Below, in pieces: positions 34,004-40,404 of a stretch of DNA of 40,404 nt. The notes beneath the pieces are model-generated. The model saw only the letters and a list, made by a program, of their open reading frames with translations. It was not told the origin of the DNA and made no database searches. Each line of letters starts with the position of its first letter. Positions within the stretch are counted from its first letter, which is position 1. Source of the stretch: Firmicutes bacterium UBA4049 (lineage in GTDB: Bacteria > Bacillota > Desulfotomaculia > Desulfotomaculales > Nap2-2B). The stretch spans positions 1-40,404 of the forward strand of contig DFZT01000040.1 in assembly GCA_002382755.1 (NCBI GenBank). The letters run 5' to 3'. Made by a program: the position numbers and the translations under genes.

Positions 34004-34744
34004 GTGGACTTTTTGGTTACTTATCGGGCGGAGGTTAAAAAGTCTGTCAAGCCCAACCTGGGCGGCAGCATTTTTTTTATTTTGCTTTTATTCTTAGCTG
34101 TTTACGTTTTGATTTGTTTTCCTTTTTTTGAGATACAAAAAGTAGAAGTGAAGGGAAATAAATTTTATACTGCCGAAAAGATAATATCCCTGGCGGATAT
34201 TGACTTGCATAAAAATATTTTTAAAATGAACCTAACTGCCGCTTCTTTAAGAATAAGAAAACTTCCTATGATACGGGAAGTCGAAATAAAGCGCGAGCTG
34301 CCATCGGGCGTGATTATCTCTATAGTAGAACGCGAACCGGTGGCTTTTTTGTTTTCCTCTCAAAATTTCATTATGATCGATGAAGAAAGAGTATATTGTA
34401 AGAAAGGTAAAGTTGGGGAGACTGAACTCCCGATAATAACAGGTTTCAGCGTGCGCATTCCTCCGGAAGGCCAGGCAATTCAAAATCAGTCTTTAGTAAT
34501 TGCCCTGGAAGTTATCAAAAGTCTCCCACAGGGGCTGAATAATACCTTATCGGAAATAAATGTGGACAAAGATAAGAAAATTACCATTTACACGCTTGCC
34601 GGAATTCAGTGCCGGATGGGTTTTTCCGATAATCTTGCCCGCAAGGGAAATGTTCTCGGACAGGTTTTGGACAAGCTTAAAGACAGGGAAATAGATTATA
34701 TAGATCTTTCATCTGCCGATTGTCCTGTTATCAAGTATAAATAA
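34004..34744 (+). CDS. ftsQ: Cell division protein FtsQ/DivIB
   Basis: The 246-aa single-pass protein has a short cytoplasmic N-terminus and a membrane segment (IFFILLLFLAVYVLICF). An extracytoplasmic POTRA domain follows (about 46-115, FEIQKVEVKGNKFYTAEKII through SGVIISIVEREPVAFL), then the beta domain. FtsQ/DivIB forms the septal complex with FtsL and DivIC that controls the SEDS-PBP pair. The start is GTG 34004 or TTG 34013; the ribosome site GGGAAGTGG fits the second slightly better. The position after murA is usual for this gene. Confidence 0.88.
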   Translation: MDFLVTYRAEVKKSVKPNLGGSIFFILLLFLAVYVLICFPFFEIQKVEVKGNKFYTAEKIISLADIDLHKNIFKMNLTAASLRIRKLPMIREVEIKRELPSGVIISIVEREPVAFLFSSQNFIMIDEERVYCKKGKVGETELPIITGFSVRIPPEGQAIQNQSLVIALEVIKSLPQGLNNTLSEINVDKDKKITIYTLAGIQCRMGFSDNLARKGNVLGQVLDKLKDREIDYIDLSSADCPVIKYK

Positions 34745-34767
34745 ATACCAAGGAAAGGTAAGCCGGA

Positions 34768-35493
34768 ATGTTTCAGCTTAAAAAATACCGGTTGGTTTTA
34801 ATTATCATAGGCTTAATTGCCGGTTTCATGTTCAGCTACCAATTGCGGCTGACCCAAAATACTAAGCAGAATTCTTCTCTTTACCAGGCACAGACTTTAG
34901 TCAGCCAGGTTGATAAATCCAGGGAGGAGCGGGATGCTTTACAAAGCCGCGCGGAGAAGCTGAGGGCCGAACTCGATAAGACGATAACCGGAACTGAACT
35001 TAGCAGCTTAAAAGATAAACTGGACAGCGCGCGTATGGAAGCCGGCTTGATCGAGGTAAAAGGACCGGGCGTGGAAGTTACCTTGAACGACAGCAATAAG
35101 ATTGTTCAGCCAGGTGAAAATCCTAATTTGTATGTGCTTCACGATGAAGATGTCCTGAAAGTTATTAACGAGCTTAAGGCCGCCGGCGCGCGCGCATTGT
35201 CGATAAACGGCCAGCGGCAGCTTGCTGCCAGTGAAATTCGCTGCGTCGGCCCGACAATTCTAACCAATAAATTTTACCGGTTGACACCGCCGTTTATTAT
35301 TTCCGCCGTGGGTGACCCTGATAATATGGCAAAATCCCTGCAGATGCGCGGGGGTATAATTGAACAACTGCAGTTCTGGAGTATACAGGTCTCGGTTAAA
35401 AAGGTATCGGAAATAACTATACCCGCTTATACCGGCAGTCTAAGGTTTGATTATGCCAAGCCAGTTTTTTACGGGGAGAATAATAACACATGA
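34768..35493 (+). CDS. DUF881 protein (YlxW/YlxX-like), first copy
   Basis: The 241-aa protein has an N-terminal membrane anchor (LVLIIIGLIAGFMFSYQL), a coiled coil (about 40-80) and the extracytoplasmic DUF881 domain: GLIEVKGPGVEVTLND, then LKVINELKAAGARALSINGQR and the closing ITIPAYTGS. In B. subtilis the relatives ylxW and ylxX lie between divIB and sbp, as here, and a role linked to division or sporulation is suggested only by position. It overlaps the second copy by 4 bp (ATGA). The two share their domain order and many motifs and evidently arose by duplication. Confidence 0.9.
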   Translation: MFQLKKYRLVLIIIGLIAGFMFSYQLRLTQNTKQNSSLYQAQTLVSQVDKSREERDALQSRAEKLRAELDKTITGTELSSLKDKLDSARMEAGLIEVKGPGVEVTLNDSNKIVQPGENPNLYVLHDEDVLKVINELKAAGARALSINGQRQLAASEIRCVGPTILTNKFYRLTPPFIISAVGDPDNMAKSLQMRGGIIEQLQFWSIQVSVKKVSEITIPAYTGSLRFDYAKPVFYGENNNT

Positions 35494-36167
35494 AAAAATA
35501 TACCTTCTTCTTTATTTTCCTTGTCGCTCTGATTATTGGTTTAATGGTGACCTTTCAGTTCCGGGCGGTAAACAAGGCAGCCCAGGGCGTTCCCGCCAGC
35601 AGGGATCAGGAACTGACAATAGAGTACCGGAGGCTTGAAACGGAAAAGGCCAACCTGCAAAGAGAGATCAATGATCTGAACAGCAAGCTGGCGCAGGCTA
35701 ACAAAGGTCAAAAGGAAGCTTTGTCAGCCTTAGAAGGAGAACTTGATAGCGCGAAAGTAGCCGCCGGTTTAGTTAAGATAACCGGCCCCGGCATTGAAAT
35801 TACGCTGAACAACCCCCAGGCATCAGCGGAAGTTGAAAGAGCGCCAACCCTCTTTACGCTCCGGGATGAAGATCTTTTAAGAGTTATCAATGAACTGCGT
35901 ATTGCAGGAGCAGAGGCGCTCTCCATTAACGGGCAGCGTATCGTGGCAACCTCGGAGATCAGATACGCGGCGCCTTTTATAAATGTTAACCTTACCAGGA
36001 TTGTACCGCCTTATTACATCCTGGCAATCGGCGATCCTGAACAATTAAGGGCAGCGATGGATATTTCAGGCGGGGTTGTTGAATACTTAAGGGAACTCGG
36101 GGCTGCTGTGGATATCCAAACCAGTGAAAATCTGACCATACCGGCATACAAGGGCAGTCAACCCTGA
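35490..36167 (+). CDS. DUF881 protein (YlxW/YlxX-like), second copy
   Basis: The 225-aa paralogue of the preceding protein has an N-terminal anchor (FFFIFLVALIIGLMVTF), a coiled coil at about 45-80 (EYRRLETEKANLQREINDL), and the DUF881 core with GLVKITGPGIEITLNN, LRVINELRIAGAEALSINGQR and LTIPAYKGS. The shared pieces between the copies, INEL-x-x-AGA-x-ALSINGQR and IPAY-x-GS, are the family hallmarks. Its ATG overlaps the previous stop. Function is unknown; the close coupling suggests the two act together. Confidence 0.9.
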   Translation: MKKYTFFFIFLVALIIGLMVTFQFRAVNKAAQGVPASRDQELTIEYRRLETEKANLQREINDLNSKLAQANKGQKEALSALEGELDSAKVAAGLVKITGPGIEITLNNPQASAEVERAPTLFTLRDEDLLRVINELRIAGAEALSINGQRIVATSEIRYAAPFINVNLTRIVPPYYILAIGDPEQLRAAMDISGGVVEYLRELGAAVDIQTSENLTIPAYKGSQP

Positions 36168-36194
36168 TCTTAGTTGAAGAAGGTGGCGTCATAA

Positions 36195-36533
36195 ATGTGG
36201 GTAGGAGTTTGGGCCCTGCTGGGCCTGCTTCTGGGAGTTATTCTGGGATTGTATGTCCCTTTGTTCTTTCCCGTGGCTTATGCCAAGTATTTGTCTGTAG
36301 CAGTGCTTGCGGCTTTGGACTCGGTTTTTGGGGGTATCCGGGCCGCCATGGAAGACACGTTTGATCTTGCAGTATTTATCAGCGGGTTTTTCAGCAACGC
36401 TTTGCTTGCCGCAGGATTGGCTTTTGTGGGCGAAAGGCTTGGTATTGATTTATACCTTGCCGCGGTTGTCGCTTTTGGTGTCCGCCTGTTTCAAAATCTT
36501 GCCATTATCAGACGGCGCCTTTTAAAGAAATAA
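36195..36533 (+). CDS. sbp: Small basic protein Sbp (DUF1290)
   Basis: The 112-aa membrane protein has three to four hydrophobic segments and a basic C-terminus (RRRLLKK). The family core YLSVAVLAALDSVFGGIRAAMED is complete. The gene is conserved beside ftsZ in Firmicutes and Actinobacteria; the function is unknown. GAAGGTGG sits eight bases before the ATG. In B. subtilis ftsA would follow; here the next gene is ftsZ. Confidence 0.9.
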   Translation: MWVGVWALLGLLLGVILGLYVPLFFPVAYAKYLSVAVLAALDSVFGGIRAAMEDTFDLAVFISGFFSNALLAAGLAFVGERLGIDLYLAAVVAFGVRLFQNLAIIRRRLLKK

Positions 36534-36622
36534 TTTCCCTGGTTCAAAGAGGATAATAATCCTTTTTGTTGAATTTTATTATTTATTCGATTGACGAAGG
36601 TTTAAAAAAAGGGGGGAAACCC

Positions 36623-37678
36623 ATGCTTGACTTAGAGCTGAATTTGGACCAATTTGCCAGCATAAAGGTGATTGGTGTTGGTGGGGGGGGGAATAATGCA
36701 ATCAACCGGATGATTGTAGCCGGCTTAAAAGGCGTGGAATTTATTGCCGTAAATACGGATGCTCAGGCACTGCAACTTGTCCAGAGCAATCATAAAATAC
36801 AGATTGGGGCTAAGCTGACCAAGGGTTTAGGTTCAGGAGGCATTCCCGAGATTGGCAGCAAGGCCGCAGAAGAAAGCAGAGATGATATTTTCCAGGCTTT
36901 AAAGGGTTCGGATATGGTTTTTGTGACAGCGGGTATGGGGGGCGGCACCGGTACCGGCGCCGCGCCGATAGTTGCGGAGATTGCCAAGGAAATCGGCGCG
37001 CTGACAGTCGGCGTGGTGACCAAACCGTTTACATTTGAAGGCCGCAGGAGAATGAACCAATCCGAAATGGGTATCCAGAACCTTCGTGAGAAGGTTGATA
37101 CACTGATTACAATTCCCAATGACCGCCTGCTTCAGGTTATTGACAAGCATACCTCAATGCAGGAAGCGTTTCGTATAGCTGACGATGTTCTGCGGCAGGG
37201 AGTCCAGGGAATATCCGATTTAATCGCTGTACCCGGCCTGATCAACCTGGATTTTGCCGACGTAAAGACGATTATGAAGGATACCGGTTCAGCCTTGATG
37301 GGCATTGGAATAGCCAGCGGTGAGAACCGGGCAACGGAAGCGGCAAAAATTGCCATTTCCAGCCCCCTGCTAGAAACTTCTATAGAAGGGGCGAGAGGGG
37401 TCCTGTTGAATATCACGGGCGGGACGAGCCTGGGCCTCTTTGAGGTCAACGAGGCTGCAGAAATTATTTCTCAGGCTGCGGATCAGGAAGCTAATATAAT
37501 CTTCGGCGCCGTCATTGATGAAATGATGGAGGAAATGGTCAGAGTTACTGTCATCGCAACAGGTTTTGATCAAAAACCGCTGATCAAAAAGGAACGTCCG
37601 AAGACTGAAGTTGGCTTGAAACCTCTAAGCGATCACGATGAACTAGATATACCCGCTTTTCTTCGCCGGAAACGCTAA
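36623..37678 (+). CDS. ftsZ: Cell division GTPase FtsZ
   Basis: The 351-aa tubulin homologue assembles the Z ring. It has the N-terminal [17 protein letters not shown], the tubulin signature [12 protein letters not shown], the T7 loop [11 protein letters not shown] and a C-terminal conserved tail [13 protein letters not shown] that binds partner proteins. I chose ATG 36623 because a GGGGGG ribosome site lies 7 bases upstream and because [18 protein letters not shown] is the usual opening; the frame is open back to 36566. With ftsA absent from the cluster, membrane tethering would need SepF or an ftsA gene elsewhere. Confidence 0.96.
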   Translation: MLDLELNLDQFASIKVIGVGGGGNNAINRMIVAGLKGVEFIAVNTDAQALQLVQSNHKIQIGAKLTKGLGSGGIPEIGSKAAEESRDDIFQALKGSDMVFVTAGMGGGTGTGAAPIVAEIAKEIGALTVGVVTKPFTFEGRRRMNQSEMGIQNLREKVDTLITIPNDRLLQVIDKHTSMQEAFRIADDVLRQGVQGISDLIAVPGLINLDFADVKTIMKDTGSALMGIGIASGENRATEAAKIAISSPLLETSIEGARGVLLNITGGTSLGLFEVNEAAEIISQAADQEANIIFGAVIDEMMEEMVRVTVIATGFDQKPLIKKERPKTEVGLKPLSDHDELDIPAFLRRKR

Positions 37679-37720
37679 AACTTTTAACTGCCCGGCTTTG
37701 AATTAAGGCTAAAAAATAAT

Positions 37721-37727
37721 TGTCGAA
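37721..37727 (+). promoter_or_regulatory. Spo0A box upstream of spoIIGA-sigE
   Basis: TGTCGAA is an exact match to the Spo0A binding box. It lies about 80 bases before the predicted transcription start and 35 bases before the -35 of the spoIIG-type promoter, similar to the distal Spo0A site of B. subtilis spoIIG. A degenerate inverted box (ATTGACA, 37762-37768) overlaps the -35. Confidence 0.75.
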
Positions 37728-37762
37728 TAATTATAGAAAATAAATTACATAATAATCAATAA

Positions 37763-37796
37763 TTGACAATATTTACTAACCCTGTCATTATATAAT
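37763..37796 (+). promoter_or_regulatory. spoIIG-type promoter with 22-bp spacer
   Basis: A perfect TTGACA (37763-37768) and a perfect TATAAT (37791-37796) are separated by 22 bases. The B. subtilis spoIIG promoter is known for this spacing; it is used by sigma-A RNA polymerase only with phosphorylated Spo0A. The start would be near 37803. Confidence 0.75.
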
Positions 37797-37818
37797 TAAT
37801 GCAGGGTTTTAATTTTTT
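37778..37818 (+). terminator. ftsZ terminator overlapping the spoIIG-type promoter
   Basis: AACCCTG (37778-37784) pairs with CAGGGTT (37802-37808), and CATTA (37786-37790) with TAATG (37797-37801), leaving one bulged T. The loop is TATAAT, the promoter -10. TTTTAATTTTTT follows (37807-37818). It should end the dcw transcript. Confidence 0.8.
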
Positions 37819-37913
37819 AAGCGTCATGCTGTTTTTGCATTTTTGTCATAATGATAGCAAAGCGGCCATATCATGGTAATGGTTTATTTAAAACCTGTCT
37901 GGGGGAAATTTTA

Positions 37914-38831
37914 TTGGCGGGTTACGTGGTTTATGTTGACCAGGTTTTTATCGGCAACTTGATTATGAACTATGTAATCCTGTGGGCTGCGGGGCGGTTA
38001 GGTCAAGTTAGCCCGCGCTTCCCAAGGCTTCTTCTCGCTGCAGGCGTTGGAAGCATCTACTCTCTTCTTTCTTTCTTCTCATCGGTCGGCTGGCTTTATA
38101 ACCTGCCCGCAAAGGTGTTAATGTCACTGGCAATGGTCCTGATCGCTTTTGCCCCTTTGTCCTGGCGTGTTCTGGCAGGCTGTTTCAGTTTTTTTTACCT
38201 TGCCTCTTTCAGCCTTGGGGGCATGGTTTTTGGCTTTACTTATTTGCTGCATTCGAATCCGGTAATAGCCGGTCAAGCGGGAAGGGTTACATCTATAGCC
38301 GGCAGGTATTTTTGGGCAGTAGTCCTGCTGGCTTTGTGTTTTTTCTGGGCTGTTTACGTTACAGGCGGCTGGTTTTTTAGAAAGAAAGGTGGCCTGAACC
38401 GTTTTCAGGTGTCCCTCGGAATCAGTATTTACGGACGAAGCGTAAAAGTAAGCGCGCTGGTAGATACGGGAAACAGTTTGATGGATCCTCTCACCGGCGA
38501 ACCTGTGATCGTTGTTGAATACTCAGCTTTAAAAGCTATCCTGCCATCTGTTGTGAAAGTTTTTTTCGAGAAAAAGGATCTGGATTATACATCCTTGCTG
38601 ACTGCTTTGGAAGGAACTCCGTGGGCGGCGCGTTTTAGAGTAATTCCCTTCCATTCGCTTGGTGTGGAACATGGTCTCCTTGTCGGAATCCGTCCCGATG
38701 AAGTGGAAATAGACCAGAACGGAGAAAAAGCGCTTATTGACAGAGTGGTTATAGGAATATCCCGCAGCCGCCTGACTACAGGTTCCGCCTATCATGCCCT
38801 GCTTCATCCGGGCCTGCTGGAAGCGGCATAA
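37914..38831 (+). CDS. spoIIGA: Sporulation sigma-E processing peptidase SpoIIGA
   Basis: The membrane-embedded aspartic protease cleaves pro-sigma-E in the mother cell upon a signal from SpoIIR in the forespore. The N-terminal half has about five membrane segments. The cytoplasmic half carries the active-site motif [15 protein letters not shown] with Asp184 (Asp183 in B. subtilis). I chose TTG 37914 because GGGGGAA lies about 6 bases upstream and the family starts close to YVDxxFxxN; the frame is open back to 37851, which would add a polar stretch not typical of the family. The length is then 305 aa. It lies 20 bases before sigE, and both are controlled by the Spo0A-type promoter. Confidence 0.92.
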   Translation: MAGYVVYVDQVFIGNLIMNYVILWAAGRLGQVSPRFPRLLLAAGVGSIYSLLSFFSSVGWLYNLPAKVLMSLAMVLIAFAPLSWRVLAGCFSFFYLASFSLGGMVFGFTYLLHSNPVIAGQAGRVTSIAGRYFWAVVLLALCFFWAVYVTGGWFFRKKGGLNRFQVSLGISIYGRSVKVSALVDTGNSLMDPLTGEPVIVVEYSALKAILPSVVKVFFEKKDLDYTSLLTALEGTPWAARFRVIPFHSLGVEHGLLVGIRPDEVEIDQNGEKALIDRVVIGISRSRLTTGSAYHALLHPGLLEAA

Positions 38832-38851
38832 AAAATTTGGAGGGCTTAGCC

Positions 38852-39580
38852 ATGGCTTTAAAAATCTGGCGAGTGAAGCTGATTTTTCGGATTTTTTTAT
38901 TACGGATATTCAGCCGGCTCGGCTATTGTCCCAAAATTTATTACGTTGGCAGCAGCGAAGCCCTGCCGCCCCCACTTTCAGTTGACGAAGAAGGTTATTT
39001 GATCGACAAGCTGGAAGCTGGCGACTCAGCTGTACGGACTGTTCTGATTGAAAGAAATCTGCGCCTTGTAGTATATATTGCGCGCAAATTTGAAAATACG
39101 GGAGTAGGTGTTGAAGATCTGGTTTCCATAGGAACCATAGGCCTGATTAAAGCGGTAAACTCGTTTGATCCCGCCAAAAAAATTAAGCTGGCCACCTATG
39201 CCTCCCGCTGTATCGAAAACGAAATCCTCATGTACCTTCGCAGAAACAGCAAAACGCGTTCCGAGGTCTCGTTTGACGAGCCTTTGAACACTGACTGGGA
39301 CGGCAACGAACTGCTTCTTTCGGACGTGCTGGGAACAGAAAACGATATTATCTATAAATATATAGAGGAAGAAGTTGACCGTAAGCTTCTCCATCTTGCT
39401 TTGCAGAAACTGGGCAGGCGGGAGAGGATGATCATGGAACTTCGTTTCGGGCTGGCCAACGGGGTTGAAAAAACGCAGAAAGAAGTGGCTGACATGCTTG
39501 GCATATCTCAGTCGTACATTTCACGGCTGGAAAAGAGGATCATTAAAAGGTTAAAAAGAGAAATCCACCGCCTGGAATAA
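38852..39580 (+). CDS. sigE: RNA polymerase sigma factor sigma-E (pro-form)
   Basis: The 242-aa early mother-cell sigma factor is made as inactive pro-sigma-E. The amphipathic, basic pro-sequence of about 28 residues ([20 protein letters not shown] onward) ends before [14 protein letters not shown], which corresponds to the B. subtilis cleavage region before [13 protein letters not shown]. Region 2 ([18 protein letters not shown] and [19 protein letters not shown]) and region 4 with its helix-turn-helix ([22 protein letters not shown]) are almost identical to sigma-E. I chose ATG 38852; GGAGGG precedes it, while TTG 38837 overlaps that site. sigG, its usual neighbour, is not found in the remaining window. 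Confidence 0.96.
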   Translation: MALKIWRVKLIFRIFLLRIFSRLGYCPKIYYVGSSEALPPPLSVDEEGYLIDKLEAGDSAVRTVLIERNLRLVVYIARKFENTGVGVEDLVSIGTIGLIKAVNSFDPAKKIKLATYASRCIENEILMYLRRNSKTRSEVSFDEPLNTDWDGNELLLSDVLGTENDIIYKYIEEEVDRKLLHLALQKLGRRERMIMELRFGLANGVEKTQKEVADMLGISQSYISRLEKRIIKRLKREIHRLE

Positions 39581-39604
39581 AATAGACCCTTGCGGTTTGC
39601 AATT

Positions 39605-40081
39605 CTAAATAATAACTAAGAACCAGATGATCATCGTTATTTCGATTGCTATCTTCAGCGCCGAGCCGCCGATTAGTCCAATCAGGGATCCCACGCCTGT
39701 CCGCAAAGCTTGATCCGGCGACCTGCTGAACAGCAGTTCGCCTATGAAAGCGCCCAGGAAAGGACCCAGGACAATTCCCGCAGGTCCCAAAACCGGTATT
39801 GCGACAATCATCCCGATTGCGCTTCCCCAGAGCGCTGTTTTTGAACCCCCATAGCGGCGTGTTCCCCACATGCTGGCCAAATAATCAACAGCGAATGTTA
39901 AAACCGTGAATATAGCCTGCCAAATGAAAAATCCCCAGGTGAGATTAGAAAAGCCTGTAAAAAGTCCGTAAACGATCATTCCCAAAAAAATGATCGGAGC
40001 GCCGGGTAGAACGGGAAGAATTGTACCGGCCAGGCCAATGACAAAAAGAATTATCGCCAGGATTAACCCGATAACGTGCAT
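39605..40081 (-). CDS. DUF456 family membrane protein
   Basis: The 158-aa protein has four to five hydrophobic segments and the glycine-rich DUF456 blocks FVIGLAGTILPVLPGAPIIF and GPAGIVLGPFLGAFIGELL. The family is widespread and of unknown function. AAGGGGAT lies 6 bases before its ATG. It is convergent with sigE, with 24 bases between the stops and no clear terminator there. It stands where sigG often sits in related genomes. Confidence 0.88.
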   Translation of the reverse strand: MHVIGLILAIILFVIGLAGTILPVLPGAPIIFLGMIVYGLFTGFSNLTWGFFIWQAIFTVLTFAVDYLASMWGTRRYGGSKTALWGSAIGMIVAIPVLGPAGIVLGPFLGAFIGELLFSRSPDQALRTGVGSLIGLIGGSALKIAIEITMIIWFLVII

Positions 40082-40161
40082 ATTAAATCCCCTTCGTCAT
40101 TTTTTTAGTTAAGTAAATAATAGCCTATTCTTTTATAAAAATCCAGTGGGTAAAAGCGCTT

Positions 40162-40189
40162 ATCATACTGAACAGTGCTGACGCATCAA
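40162..40189 (-). promoter_or_regulatory. Candidate promoter of the DUF456 gene
   Basis: On the minus strand TTGATG (40189-40184), a 16-base spacer and TATGAT (40167-40162) form a moderate sigma-A match about 80 bases upstream of the ATG. Confidence 0.4.
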
Positions 40190-40404
40190 AAATTTTATAA
40201 ACTTCTTTGAGCCCTTTTTCGACCTCCAGTAGTATAGTCCACAGGCAAAATCATCTGTTTTATGTGAATTTGGCAACTTCCTGGATATTTATGGCACTAT
40301 CTGGACAGGATTGGCCCAAGCAGGATTAGGCGAGGTGGCCCTCGCCCGAAGCGAATTTTAGTTTAGAAGATAACTCGCGTGACTAAATCACCAGGCGAAG
40401 TTGC
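40190..40404. other. Intergenic region with hairpin and shared 15-bp motif
   Basis: The 323-base stretch 40082-40404 contains no recognisable gene. It holds a 7-bp GC-rich hairpin GGCGAGG/CCTCGCC (40329-40346), immediately followed by CCGAAGCGAATTTTA (40346-40360), the exact 15-mer also found at 12255-12269. A minus-strand open stretch of about 45 codons between roughly 40125 and 40260 has no start with a ribosome site and no recognised family. Confidence 0.4.

Noticed and set aside
37851..37913. Longer SpoIIGA starting at ATG 37851
   Set aside because: The extension is polar and unlike the family start, and a good ribosome site lies just before TTG 37914.
40125..40260. Minus-strand open stretch of about 45 codons as a transposase or gene remnant
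   Set aside because: No start with a ribosome site and no family I can recognise; probably chance.

Overview
The window suggests a spore-forming, meso-DAP-type Firmicute of moderate GC, most likely from the Peptococcaceae (Desulfotomaculum/Pelotomaculum-like). This is an inference from gene content: a large BadF/HgdC-type activase, a PdaA-like deacetylase, a division and cell-wall (dcw) cluster containing SpoVD and a SpoVE-like FtsW, and spoIIGA-sigE directly after ftsZ. No phage, IS element or CRISPR array was seen.

Region 1 (1-9.3 kb) is mixed. On the minus strand are the start of a four-helix-bundle protein, a 1078-aa CoA-enzyme activase and a PdaA-like polysaccharide deacetylase. Divergent from these is a unit with a perfectly spaced sigma-A promoter, a NiCo (czcD-type) riboswitch aptamer, an overlapping intrinsic terminator and a P1B-unlike, P2-like cation ATPase. 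A 56-aa acidic protein and an MFS exporter follow the ATPase and are probably co-transcribed. A 60-aa protein lies on the minus strand.

Region 2 (9.2-18.1 kb) starts with a monocistronic fused mannose-1-phosphate guanylyltransferase/phosphohexomutase. Next come a truncated EAL/HDOD-protein remnant and an isolated tRNA-Gln(CUG) with its own promoter and terminator. The operon radical SAM protein - DUF2344 protein - RNase G - ketopantoate reductase follows and ends at a clear terminator. A remnant of an XRE-family regulator lies after it.

Region 3 (18.2-37.7 kb) is a dcw cluster on the plus strand: mraZ-rsmH-ftsL-spoVD/ftsI-murE-murF-mraY-murD-ftsW/spoVE-murG-murC-murB-murA-ftsQ-DUF881-DUF881-sbp-ftsZ. 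It is preceded by three 10-bp MraZ operator repeats. Together the genes make lipid II, flip or polymerise it at the septum, and build the Z ring. ftsA and ddl are absent from it.

Region 4 (37.7-40.4 kb) is the sporulation module spoIIGA-sigE. Its upstream region has an exact Spo0A box and a TTGACA-N22-TATAAT promoter, the unusual 22-bp spacing known for spoIIG in Bacillus subtilis. The -10 box sits in the loop of the ftsZ terminator hairpin. A convergent DUF456 membrane protein and an intergenic region close the window.

The most notable signals are the NiCo-riboswitch/P-type ATPase unit with its odd start codon, the spoIIG-type promoter nested in the ftsZ terminator, the guanylyltransferase-mutase fusion, and two gene remnants hidden in intergenic DNA.
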